In this document: positions 15,027 through 21,696 of the stretch, in pieces | Numbering within the stretch: position 1 is the first letter of the stretch | Layout of the letters: every line of letters starts with the position of its first letter | Origin: Pseudomonadota bacterium | Lineage (GTDB): Bacteria; Desulfobacterota; Desulfobacteria; Desulfobacterales; Desulfobacteraceae | Assembly (NCBI GenBank): GCA_018812385.1 | Contig: JAHJDU010000289.1 | Span: 1 to 21,696 of the forward strand | Direction: 5' to 3' | DNA: 21,696 nucleotides | Program-made: the position numbers and the translations under genes | Notes under the pieces: model-generated | Told to the model about the DNA's origin: nothing | The model's input: the letters and a program-made list of their open reading frames with translations, nothing else | Databases searched by the model: none

Positions 15027-16708
15027 CAATCCAGAATCACGAGCTCTGAATCTGAAAATGATCCAATAAACGCTTCAGGCACCTGAACTTCAAAGATCAC
15101 TCCATGTTTTTTTCCATTGCTCACAGATATTTTCCCGCCGATTCTTTCCATGATGAACCGGCTGATGGCCATGCCAAATCCCCAATCCCCCCGTTTGGTC
15201 AAATGCTGCAGGTCAAAAATTTGTTCCATATCTGCATTGCCCAGGCCAGGCCCGCTATCTGAAATCAAAATCATAACAAAATTTTCCTTTCTGGACGTGG
15301 ACACACGAATTGAGCCGTTTGTACCGGCAACGGCAGAAGCGTTCAACAAAAAGTTCAGGAAGACCTGGCGCAGGACTGCAACATCGCTTCTGACACAGGG
15401 CAATCCATCCTGAAAATCGGTCATCAGATCTATATTTTTTTCAATCAGGGATGTCTTTAAAAAAACGATGATTCGATTTAAAATCATGTGAATGTCGACA
15501 TCCATAATAATTGGATCTTTTGGTGCGGCAAACCGGATAAAGCTGTCTATAAGATTTTTCCCCCTTATGGATTCTGAGAAAATCTGCTTTGCCAGTATAT
15601 CTGTTTCACCAGAATCTGCCAGCCCGGTCTGCTCTTTCATCAGTGTAGCTGTTACGTGGATATTGGAAAAAATGTCATTGAGGTCGCTGAAAACGCCCCT
15701 GGCCAATTTCATTGATGAGGCTAGAAAGGCAGTTCTCCTCAACCTGCTGTCCAGGCGGTGCCTGCGCTTTCTTTTTTCTTCCAGCATTGACACCAGGCTG
15801 TCCGTGGTGAGCAGGATTGCCAATACCATAAGAAATCCTGCCAGCAGAACGATAATAAGGCTTATGGCCTGCATTTTTCTTGACGCTTCAAAAATATCCC
15901 CTTTGTCTACACTCACAACGGAAAGCCAGGGAATAGTCTCAAGCCAGGTGGTTAAAGTAATACTTGAACCTTTTTCATCAACCTGCACTCCCGTAAAACG
16001 GCCTGGGGGGGTAACCTGTGATTTCATCATCAGTTTTCCGCCATGTCTCGAATTTGTCTGAAATTCGCCCTTGCTGTTGATCAGAAAGGCATCCCCTTTC
16101 CTGTTTCCTGCCACCTGGGTGACAATATTGTCAAAAAGGCCTGACATAATGGTAGCCCTCAAGATCCAGACGTTTTGACCTTCATTGCGTTTCACTGCTA
16201 TGATAAAGTGGGGCTCATTCCTGAAACCGGTAAACACATCACTGACAAATACGCCTTGAGCCATCACTGTTTGAAACCATAATGTATCCCTGTAATTTTT
16301 CCCGGCAAGGTCGTAAGGCCCTGTATATGCCAGGTGGTCACCGTTCTGCCCTATTATACCGAGATCCTGGAAACATGGTAGTTGGCTCTGGAGCGAGGAA
16401 AGGACCTGTTCAATCATACCGGGTGATACCATTTTTGACAGATTGTTATTTTCCGAAATAAGCTTTAAATCCATTGTCCGTTCAATCAGAAAGGAATCAA
16501 TACCGTTTTTATGGGAAACAGCTTCTGCCTGAAGCGCTTCCAGTGTTTTATGTTTAATTGTGCGGGCCATGTAAGCATACATGCCGCCGCCAATTACCAC
16601 AAGAGGGAGGAAGGCTGCGGCAATGAGAATTATAACCACCTTTTTCCATACCTTGCGGTAGTAGGGAAAATCTCGTGTTGCCGATATGGCAAAAGTTCTG
16701 TCAGGCAT
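15026..16708 (-). CDS. dCache sensor with degenerate histidine kinase core (no phospho-His)
   Basis: 560 residues. TM1 (about 23-43), a double-Cache sensor (LGIIGQNGDHLAYTGPYDL 116-134, GFRNEPHFIIAVK 161-173, WILRAT 181-186) and TM2 (about 281-301) match the neighbouring kinases. The region aligning with the H-box (LASIGELSAGVAHEINNPLAII in the 10721 kinase) reads LARGVFSDLNDIFSNI (335-350): Ser341 takes the place of His, and the EINNP motif is gone. The ATPase part keeps N-box Asn456 and G1 DSGPGL (484-489), but FFTTK is QHLTK and GTGLGL is DWGFGM. Autophosphorylation in the usual way is not expected; nucleotide binding may persist. The start at 16708 is chosen for its GGGGAGG site (16717-16723). 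An ATG-like frame extension to 16786 would overlap the gene upstream and lacks such a site. It is coupled to the GNAT-HDAC gene by TGATG. Confidence 0.92.
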   Translation of the reverse strand: MPDRTFAISATRDFPYYRKVWKKVVIILIAAAFLPLVVIGGGMYAYMARTIKHKTLEALQAEAVSHKNGIDSFLIERTMDLKLISENNNLSKMVSPGMIEQVLSSLQSQLPCFQDLGIIGQNGDHLAYTGPYDLAGKNYRDTLWFQTVMAQGVFVSDVFTGFRNEPHFIIAVKRNEGQNVWILRATIMSGLFDNIVTQVAGNRKGDAFLINSKGEFQTNSRHGGKLMMKSQVTPPGRFTGVQVDEKGSSITLTTWLETIPWLSVVSVDKGDIFEASRKMQAISLIIVLLAGFLMVLAILLTTDSLVSMLEEKRKRRHRLDSRLRRTAFLASSMKLARGVFSDLNDIFSNIHVTATLMKEQTGLADSGETDILAKQIFSESIRGKNLIDSFIRFAAPKDPIIMDVDIHMILNRIIVFLKTSLIEKNIDLMTDFQDGLPCVRSDVAVLRQVFLNFLLNASAVAGTNGSIRVSTSRKENFVMILISDSGPGLGNADMEQIFDLQHLTKRGDWGFGMAISRFIMERIGGKISVSNGKKHGVIFEVQVPEAFIGSFSDSELVILD

Positions 16709-16716
16709 GCACTGTA

Positions 16717-16723
16717 CCTCCCC
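16717..16723 (-). promoter_or_regulatory. Ribosome binding site fixing the start of the degenerate kinase
   Basis: GGGGAGG on the minus strand, eight bases before the ATG at 16708. It decides for this start over the longer in-frame extension reaching 16786, which would run 46 bases into the preceding membrane-protein gene. Confidence 0.75.
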
Positions 16724-16740
16724 GGGACAAATCGTTTTTA

Positions 16741-17094
16741 TCAACAATACATTAATATGACACAGAATACCAGCGCGACAACCCATATAGTGTGGCTGAC
16801 CACACCCTTTTTGACGGGATTAACGCTGGAACCGGTAATATAAGTGACCAGATTGAAGATATGATTCCATGTCAGTGCTATAATGAAAAAAGAAAGGAAA
16901 AAACTCAGCATATGGATTTTTTCAAATCCCATGCCTGCCAGGGTTTCTCCCAGGGTTTCCGGTGAAAGGGGTCCTTCCACATTACCAAAAAGTCCCAGAT
17001 AATATAGAAAAAATGACACCCCCATTACAACCATTGACCAGCCCATGCTGTGCGTACGTTTCCGGATATAACCGTTCAACCGGTTTTCGTTCAT
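16741..17094 (-). CDS. Small membrane protein of unknown function between TSUP permease and degenerate kinase
   Basis: 117 residues that I do not recognise. A basic N-terminus (NGYIRKRTHS) precedes three hydrophobic helices, about 17-38 (MGWSMVVMGVSFFLYYLGLF), 60-86 and 97-116, joined by a short acidic loop (VEGPLSPETLGETLAGMG). There is no signal peptide cleavage site or metal-binding motif. AAGGAG seven bases before the ATG supports expression. It lies 72 bases after the TSUP permease and 32 bases before the dCache pseudokinase, so it is probably transcribed with both. It could be an accessory subunit of the permease or a coupling protein between the permease and the sensor; both are guesses from position only. 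Confidence 0.8.
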   Translation of the reverse strand: MNENRLNGYIRKRTHSMGWSMVVMGVSFFLYYLGLFGNVEGPLSPETLGETLAGMGFEKIHMLSFFLSFFIIALTWNHIFNLVTYITGSSVNPVKKGVVSHTIWVVALVFCVILMYC

Positions 17095-17117
17095 ATCATA
17101 TCTCCTTATTGTTTTTT

Positions 17118-17139
17118 CCCTCCCCTTTTTCGGGGAGGG
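17118..17139. repeat. GC-rich hairpin between the TSUP and small membrane protein genes
   Basis: Perfect 8-bp arms (CCCTCCCC 17118-17125 and GGGGAGGG 17132-17139) around a 6-base loop. On the minus strand it is followed by A residues, not a T run, and lies just before the ribosome site of the 117-residue gene. It is therefore not a classical terminator; an mRNA stabiliser or a block to 3' decay of the TSUP message is more likely. Confidence 0.55.
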
Positions 17140-17166
17140 GGTTGGTTATATTAATTCAGACTGCCA

Positions 17167-18207
17167 TCAACCAGCCAGTTTCTTGTAGATGTTTGGAACT
17201 ATCTGGTAGAAGACTATGGCCGTCACAATAAGGCTGTAAGCCGGTACAACTATTTTCCATGCTTTTTCAGGAAAGACCCTTGTCATATAAGGTGCTGCAA
17301 CCGCAGAAAACATGGTTGCCAGCATCATGGAGGGCAGCATCAGATAGTCTATCTGAACGCCGCTGGTCAGAAGGGCCAGCCATACAATAATCGCAAAAGT
17401 ACTGACTGTTCCTTCACAGATGGCGGTTACCGCAAGCATGCTTTTAACGGGCACGCCTGACATAAGACCGCCAATGGTGACCACGGGGCCGTATCCGCCG
17501 CCGCCCACACCCTTGTTAAACCCTGCCAGGGTTGCAAAGCCGAGCATTTTCCATGGTTTGTAGGGCCTGTCCTTTTTAGCGCTCCACAGCGAGATGACAC
17601 CCATCATCAGAAGAAGGATGGCCACATAGAGTTTGATCCAGATTTTATCCACAGGAAAAAACTTGTAAATACCGATGATGGATGCTGATACGGCAAGGCA
17701 TCCCGTCACCCCGATGATGATCCAGAGCTTTACGGTTTCAGACATGGGGGAAAATTTCCACTCCACATTTTCAAATTCCCGGTGAAGAAAGGCGCCCACA
17801 AGACCTGCCACACCCTGCTGAATCATAACAACGGGTACGATCTGCTTGGGATCAAATCCCATCACAAGGAGGATGGGGGTTAAAGCCGTTCCAAATCCCA
17901 TGCCTGCAGATGCATCCATGAATTCGAAACATGCTGCCAAAAGGACCACGCTCCATATGATGGTCCAGTCATTTCCCTGAAGTCCGCTGGCAAGGACCCA
18001 GTCAGACTGTATCCTTACCGTGGCTTCAAAGGGGTTTCCCGCAAGCCAGATGCCAAGCAGGAAAACCAGGAAAAAGGCAAATACACCTCCCAGGGCTGCG
18101 CGTATATGGCGCCACTCAGGGATAAACCGCTCGGCAATGGTCTGTTTGTTTTTTTCCAGGTCATGGGCCACTTCAAAACCTGTTATTTTTTCATTCTGTT
18201 TTCCCAT
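17167..18207 (-). CDS. TSUP (TauE/SafE) family membrane permease
   Basis: 346 residues, with a cytoplasmic N-terminal tail of about 35 residues and about eight membrane helices. The two internal repeats typical of the family are visible: FMDASAGMGFGTALTPILL (96-114) and GFNKGVGGGGYGPVVTIGG (229-247). TSUP members move sulfite, sulfonates or other sulfur or organic anions across the inner membrane. In a sulfate reducer a sulfur oxyanion is a fair guess, but the sequence does not fix the substrate or direction. AAGGAG lies seven bases before the ATG. It is 68 bases downstream of the CaCA exchanger and upstream of the small membrane protein, probably in the same transcript that ends with the sensor and GNAT-HDAC genes. 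Confidence 0.92.
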   Translation of the reverse strand: MGKQNEKITGFEVAHDLEKNKQTIAERFIPEWRHIRAALGGVFAFFLVFLLGIWLAGNPFEATVRIQSDWVLASGLQGNDWTIIWSVVLLAACFEFMDASAGMGFGTALTPILLVMGFDPKQIVPVVMIQQGVAGLVGAFLHREFENVEWKFSPMSETVKLWIIIGVTGCLAVSASIIGIYKFFPVDKIWIKLYVAILLLMMGVISLWSAKKDRPYKPWKMLGFATLAGFNKGVGGGGYGPVVTIGGLMSGVPVKSMLAVTAICEGTVSTFAIIVWLALLTSGVQIDYLMLPSMMLATMFSAVAAPYMTRVFPEKAWKIVVPAYSLIVTAIVFYQIVPNIYKKLAG

Positions 18208-18275
18208 TCTGTTTCTCCTTTTAAATTATATTTTATGTTTTATCATGATACCCTTACAATTCTGCTTTTTAGTCA

Positions 18276-19340
18276 TTATGCAGGTATTTTTACATTTAAA
18301 GCGTACTGAAGAACCACATAGCTGATATATACCCCAAGAAGGTATACGCCCTGCCACCGTTTAAATACCCCGTCCTTGTTCATAGATATAAATACCCTGA
18401 AAGACCAGAGGATGATGAGCATGGCCGGAAAGTGGAAAAAAAAGAAATTTTCCGGAATGGCAAGGGGTTTTGCCGTTGCAGCCGCCCCTATTACAAACAG
18501 GCAGTTGAGAACGTCGGCACCCACAATGTTTCCAACGGTTATCTCAGGATGCCCTTTTTTGATGGCTGATATGGCAGTCATGAGTTCAGGCAGAGAGGTG
18601 CCAAAGGCCACCATTGTCGCAGCAATGACATCCTCGGGTACGTGGAATCTCATGGCTATTTCCGAGGCGCAGGGTACAAGTATCCGGGCCCCGAGAACAA
18701 CGAGAAAAAGACCGCCCAGCATCATCATCCAGCATTGAAACATACCGATGAGTTCTTCATCATCATCATTCTCTCCTGCGGCCATTTGGGCCATGCTGGA
18801 TTTTGACCAGAAATAGGTTGCGTACATGTAGATTGCCAGAAGGATAAGAAAAAAGATGCCAAAAGACCGGCCCAATACTGGTGGTCCTGACGAGAAAAAA
18901 AGAATGGACAGGGCAATTGCCACCAGAAGGGTGGCTGATCCCACCTGGACCCATCCAGTCCTGTTAAGGATAAACTTGTTTGCCGGAACCGAAGCTGCCA
19001 GCACGCAGGTAAGGCCGAAAATAAGCCCTGTGTCAGCGATGATGGATCCTACCCCGTTGCCCAGTGCCAGACCGGGATTTCCCATAATCGCGGCCATCAC
19101 GGAAACAAAGGCTTCCGGCATTGTTGTTCCCAGTGAAATAATGGTTGCACCGATGACGATTTTGGGTATTCCTGTGCGTTTTGCCAGGTTGACAACCCCG
19201 TCTATCATCCAGTCTGCTCCCTTTGAAAGTAAAAGAATACAGACAACAATAGCAACAAGTAAAAGAGGGGTGGACAGCCCCTTAACTGCTTGTGCCAGAA
19301 CAGCTTCATCGGCAAACCATTGCCAGAGACTGTGTTGCAT
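18276..19340 (-). CDS. CaCA-superfamily sodium/calcium-type antiporter (YrbG-like)
   Basis: 354 residues with about ten membrane helices and the two alpha-repeats of the calcium:cation antiporter family: ISLGTTMPEAFVS (68-80) with GNGVGSIIAD (94-103), and VAFGTSLPELMTA (245-257) with GNIVGADVLN (270-279). The paired Glu residues of the two PE motifs that bind cation are present (the first motif has Met in place of Leu). A central acidic loop (GENDDDEE, 189-196) separates the repeats. It probably exchanges sodium or protons for calcium or another cation across the inner membrane. AGGAGG lies four bases before the ATG. It is the first gene after a 253-base gap containing a sigma-54-like element, hence the likely head of the operon through the TSUP permease to the GNAT-HDAC fusion. 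Confidence 0.92.
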   Translation of the reverse strand: MQHSLWQWFADEAVLAQAVKGLSTPLLLVAIVVCILLLSKGADWMIDGVVNLAKRTGIPKIVIGATIISLGTTMPEAFVSVMAAIMGNPGLALGNGVGSIIADTGLIFGLTCVLAASVPANKFILNRTGWVQVGSATLLVAIALSILFFSSGPPVLGRSFGIFFLILLAIYMYATYFWSKSSMAQMAAGENDDDEELIGMFQCWMMMLGGLFLVVLGARILVPCASEIAMRFHVPEDVIAATMVAFGTSLPELMTAISAIKKGHPEITVGNIVGADVLNCLFVIGAAATAKPLAIPENFFFFHFPAMLIILWSFRVFISMNKDGVFKRWQGVYLLGVYISYVVLQYALNVKIPA

Positions 19341-19593
19341 AAAACCTCCTTTTCAGAATCAAAAATTAGTTGAAAATATCGACCGATTGTTTCCTTTTCA
19401 GCAGTCGTTTAGAATATGGAATAACAAAAAAGATGCCAGGATGAAGAAAAAGTAAAAAGATTAGCTAACAGCTTGATTATGCAGATTAAATGCCCTGAAA
19501 AAACCTTCCAACATCCCGATGATGTCAAAAGGTAAAACCTGGTAGTGGACAGTTTTAAAGAAGAGATGTCACTTCCTGGTTGACAGTATTATT
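19341..19593. other. Intergenic region between the NtrC regulator and the CaCA antiporter
   Basis: 253 AT-rich bases with no gene. It contains a sigma-54-like element (19424-19438), a 10-bp dyad ATCG-AC-CGAT (19378-19387) between that element and the antiporter start, and the AGGAGG ribosome site. No strong terminator hairpin is seen after the NtrC stop, so read-through from the activator gene is possible. Confidence 0.6.
19424..19438 (-). promoter_or_regulatory. Sigma-54-like -24/-12 element upstream of the CaCA-TSUP-sensor-GNAT/HDAC unit
   Basis: Minus strand TGGCAT-CTTTT-TTGT, with correct sigma-54 spacing, about 84 bases before the antiporter ATG. The final -12 base is T rather than C. 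It lies directly downstream of an NtrC-family activator gene, which would be the natural regulator. Moderate to low certainty. Confidence 0.35.
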
Positions 19594-21021
19594 TTAATCT
19601 ATCTTAGAATCCGGGTTTTCCCCCCTGAATTCATTGGCCTCTATATGGGACTCTTTCATCAGCCGATGGAGGTATTGTCTCTGTATCCCAGCAATTTGGG
19701 CCGCCTTGCTGATATTTCCACAACTTTCCTTTAACAGAACCCTGATATAGTGTTCGTGGAAAAGCCGGATATTTCCTTCTTTGGCATCTTTAAAATTCAT
19801 CAGGGTATTTTCCAGGTTTAAATCTTGGTTCAATTCCGGCATGAAACTCTTTTCCGGGCCAGAAAGGCCCAGGTCAGAGAGGGTCAGTGTATCACCCGTA
19901 CAAAAAATTATTCCCCGTTCAATGATATTTTCAAGTTCCCGTACATTGCCGGGAAATTGTCTTGCTGTCAAAGCCTGCATGGCAGACGGAGCAATGCCCT
20001 TAATATGTTTTCCGTTCATTACGCAATATTTGTTGAGAAAATGGTAGCAAAGAAGCGGAATATCTTCGGGTCTGTCCCTTAAAGGCGGTATTTCCAAGCG
20101 GATGACGTTGAGACGGTAAAACAGATCCTCCCGGAATGTATTTTCCTTTATGGCCTGTTCAAGATTTTTGTTTGTAGCGGCAATAAACCTGAGATCCGCC
20201 TTTTTGGTTATGACACTGCCCACGGGTCTGTATTCCCCCTCCTGAAGCAGCCGAAGAAGGCTGGCCTGGAGCCCTGGCTTCAAGTCTCCTATTTCATCCA
20301 GGAAAAGCGTGCCGCCGTTTGCCTCTTCAACCAGTCCCTTCTTATCTGTCGCAGCACCTGTAAACGCCCCTTTTACATGCCCGAACAATTCGCTTTCGAT
20401 CATATTCTCCAGCATTGCCGTGCAGTTTATGGTAACCAGTTTTTTTGACCTTCTATTGCTGTTCTGATGAACTGCCCTGGCCACAAGCTCTTTGCCCGTT
20501 CCAGTGGGTCCGGTTATAAGAACGGTTCCTGATGTGGGAGCTGCCTGACGGATCCGCTCAAAAACTTTTGCCATTGCACCAGTGGAGCCGATGATGGAAA
20601 GATCGTTCTCCTTTTCCAGAGCACGGCGCAGTTGCCTGTTTTCCCGGATGACCCCCTGCCACTTCATGACCTTGTCAAGGGTTACCAGAAGCCTTTCTCT
20701 TCTGAAAGGCTTTGTCAGATAATCGCTTGCCCCTTTTTGTGTGGCTTCCACGGCAGTCTCTATGGTGGCATAGGCCGTGAGGATTATGACTGATACGTCG
20801 GAACGGATCTTTCTGATTTTCTCCATCAGAGCTATCCCGGACATGCCAGGCATCTTCAGGTCTGTTATTACCAGATCAAACTCCTCTTTTTTGAAAATTT
20901 CAAGGGCCTTTTCAGGATTGCTTTCTGTAACAGCCGTGTAATGGGTATCTTCTGCAATAATCCTGTCCATCAGTGTCAGCATATCCTGTTCATCGTCAAC
21001 GATTAAAATATGTCCCTTCAT
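19594..21021 (-). CDS. NtrC-family sigma-54-dependent response regulator
   Basis: 475 residues, complete. The receiver has its acidic pair in LIVDDEQD, Asp54 (LVITDLKMPGMSG), Thr82 and Lys104 (YLTKPF). The AAA+ domain has Walker A GPTGTGKE (171-178), GAFTGA (218-223), Walker B LFLDEIG and the arginine-finger region FREDLFYRLNV. A C-terminal Fis-type helix-turn-helix (CGNISKAAQIAGIQRQYLHRLMKE) precedes a polar tail. The ATG at 21021 has AAGGAG five bases upstream; a GTG one codon earlier would be only two bases from it and is less likely. The preceding kinase gene ends nine bases upstream, so the two form a pair. The intergenic sigma-54-like elements in this window are candidate targets. Confidence 0.96.
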   Translation of the reverse strand: MKGHILIVDDEQDMLTLMDRIIAEDTHYTAVTESNPEKALEIFKKEEFDLVITDLKMPGMSGIALMEKIRKIRSDVSVIILTAYATIETAVEATQKGASDYLTKPFRRERLLVTLDKVMKWQGVIRENRQLRRALEKENDLSIIGSTGAMAKVFERIRQAAPTSGTVLITGPTGTGKELVARAVHQNSNRRSKKLVTINCTAMLENMIESELFGHVKGAFTGAATDKKGLVEEANGGTLFLDEIGDLKPGLQASLLRLLQEGEYRPVGSVITKKADLRFIAATNKNLEQAIKENTFREDLFYRLNVIRLEIPPLRDRPEDIPLLCYHFLNKYCVMNGKHIKGIAPSAMQALTARQFPGNVRELENIIERGIIFCTGDTLTLSDLGLSGPEKSFMPELNQDLNLENTLMNFKDAKEGNIRLFHEHYIRVLLKESCGNISKAAQIAGIQRQYLHRLMKESHIEANEFRGENPDSKID

Positions 21022-21030
21022 CACTACTCC

Positions 21031-21696
21031 TTAAGTCATAACCATCAGTTTGACGGTAAAAATGGTTCCGCCGGATGCGGCATCAGGTGAAGAAGGCTTT
21101 TGGCTTTTACACTCCATGATTCCGCCAAAACCGGTTATAATGCCGTAACTCACAAAAAGCCCCAGCCCCGTTCCCCTGCCCTCGGGCTTGGTGGTGAAAA
21201 AGGGTTCAAATATATAGTCCATGTCCTTGTCTGCTATGGCAAGTCCTTCATCCTGGAATTGTGCGGCAACCATATGAAGATCATTGTCCATAAATGTCCT
21301 GATTGTCAATTTCCCACCCTGGGGCATGGCATCGGCAGCATTGTTGATCAGGTTGAGAAAAACCTGCTGCAGCTTCCGGGAATCGCCTTTTACAAAAGGT
21401 ATTATGTCTGAAAACTCCAGGGACAGAGCAATTTCCTCTTTTTCAAACCTATGCCTCGCTATCTTGATAGCGTCTTCAAGACAGAGATTAAGATCTGTTC
21501 GGCGATGACCATTTTCTTCTCCTGTACGTACAAAACCCAGAAGGTTTTCCACGATCTCTTTGCAATGAAGGCCCTGGCGCTCTATAATTTTAAGGTCTTT
21601 ATACTCCTGGGACGTTTTATCTTTTTTCCTCAGCATAAGGTCGCAGAACCCCAGGATCACCCCAAGAGGATTGTTGATTTCATGGGCAACCCCTGC
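21031..21696 (-). CDS. Histidine kinase, C-terminal part (N-terminus beyond window edge)
   Basis: 222 codons are visible, open at the right edge. The visible part starts inside the H-box, AGVAHEINNPLGVIL, so the phospho-acceptor His is included, and continues through the second HisKA helix (ENLLGFVRTGEE) into HATPase_c: N-box LNLINNAADAM, an unusual G1 reading DEGLAI where DxGxGI is usual, FFTTK and GRGTGLGLF. The G1 change (second Gly replaced by Ala) may affect nucleotide handling but the other boxes are normal. The sensor region is outside the window. It is followed after nine bases by the NtrC-family regulator, its expected partner. An internal ATG at 21660 is not the true start, because the H-box lies upstream of it. 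Confidence 0.93.
   Translation of the reverse strand, partial: AGVAHEINNPLGVILGFCDLMLRKKDKTSQEYKDLKIIERQGLHCKEIVENLLGFVRTGEENGHRRTDLNLCLEDAIKIARHRFEKEEIALSLEFSDIIPFVKGDSRKLQQVFLNLINNAADAMPQGGKLTIRTFMDNDLHMVAAQFQDEGLAIADKDMDYIFEPFFTTKPEGRGTGLGLFVSYGIITGFGGIMECKSQKPSSPDAASGGTIFTVKLMVMT

Noticed and set aside
15027..15029. TTG start for the GNAT-HDAC gene
   Set aside because: An ATG follows immediately at 15026 and forms the common TGATG overlap with the upstream stop.
13851..16061. Plus-strand frames of 171 and 189 codons
   Set aside because: They are antisense to the GNAT-HDAC and degenerate kinase genes, whose domains are unambiguous.
16709..16786. Longer start for the degenerate kinase (586 residues)
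   Set aside because: The extension overlaps the upstream gene, has a Cys-rich non-signal N-terminus and no ribosome site, whereas 16708 has GGGGAGG at eight bases.

Overview
The window is one continuous minus-strand signalling and transport region. Sixteen genes are seen, all transcribed right to left, with no credible plus-strand gene and no tRNA, rRNA, CRISPR array or insertion sequence. Gene style points to a Gram-negative, probably marine, sulfate-reducing member of the Desulfobacterota (Desulfobacter/Desulfobacula type): single-domain receivers beside dCache histidine kinases, DASS and TSUP anion transporters, and two NtrC-type sigma-54 activators. This placement is inferred from gene content and general sequence style, not from a marker gene.

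Layout in the direction of transcription. (A) 21696-19594: the C-terminal part of a histidine kinase (cut by the window edge) and its NtrC-family activator. (B) 19438-12657: a sigma-54-like element, then a CaCA-type cation exchanger, a TSUP (TauE/SafE) permease, a small unknown membrane protein, a dCache sensor whose kinase core has lost its phospho-accepting His, and a large fusion of a GNAT acetyltransferase domain with a class I histone-deacetylase-type domain. The last two genes are joined by a TGATG stop/start overlap. (C) 12509-10206: a second sigma-54-like element, an intact dCache kinase and a single-domain receiver. (D) 10010-9609: a small AT-rich DUF1232 membrane protein, followed by two perfect inverted repeats. 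(E) 9408-1: a third sigma-54-like element and a tightly packed set of nine genes: dCache kinase, two receivers, a DASS permease, a receiver-kinase fusion, a receiver, a CBS-pair protein, a membrane kinase and a second NtrC-type activator that runs off the left edge.

Six kinase-type proteins and seven receiver domains sit in 21.7 kb. Only the two NtrC proteins have a DNA-binding output. The other receivers stand alone or are fused to a kinase and sit beside transporters, suggesting phosphorelay control of anion or cation transport by protein contact, with the NtrC proteins controlling transcription.

Two genes of unit E are broken as written: a one-base frameshift in the membrane kinase (near 1850) and an in-frame TAA at codon 19 of a receiver (3845-3847). 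They are either real decay or base-call errors.

The most novel candidate is unit B. A sensor that looks like the two neighbouring working kinases, but without the phosphorylated His, is translationally coupled to an enzyme carrying both a protein-acetylation-type and a deacetylation-type domain, in the position where the paralogous kinases have a receiver. This suggests a sensor that acts through lysine acetylation rather than phosphotransfer. That idea is an inference from gene order and motif loss.
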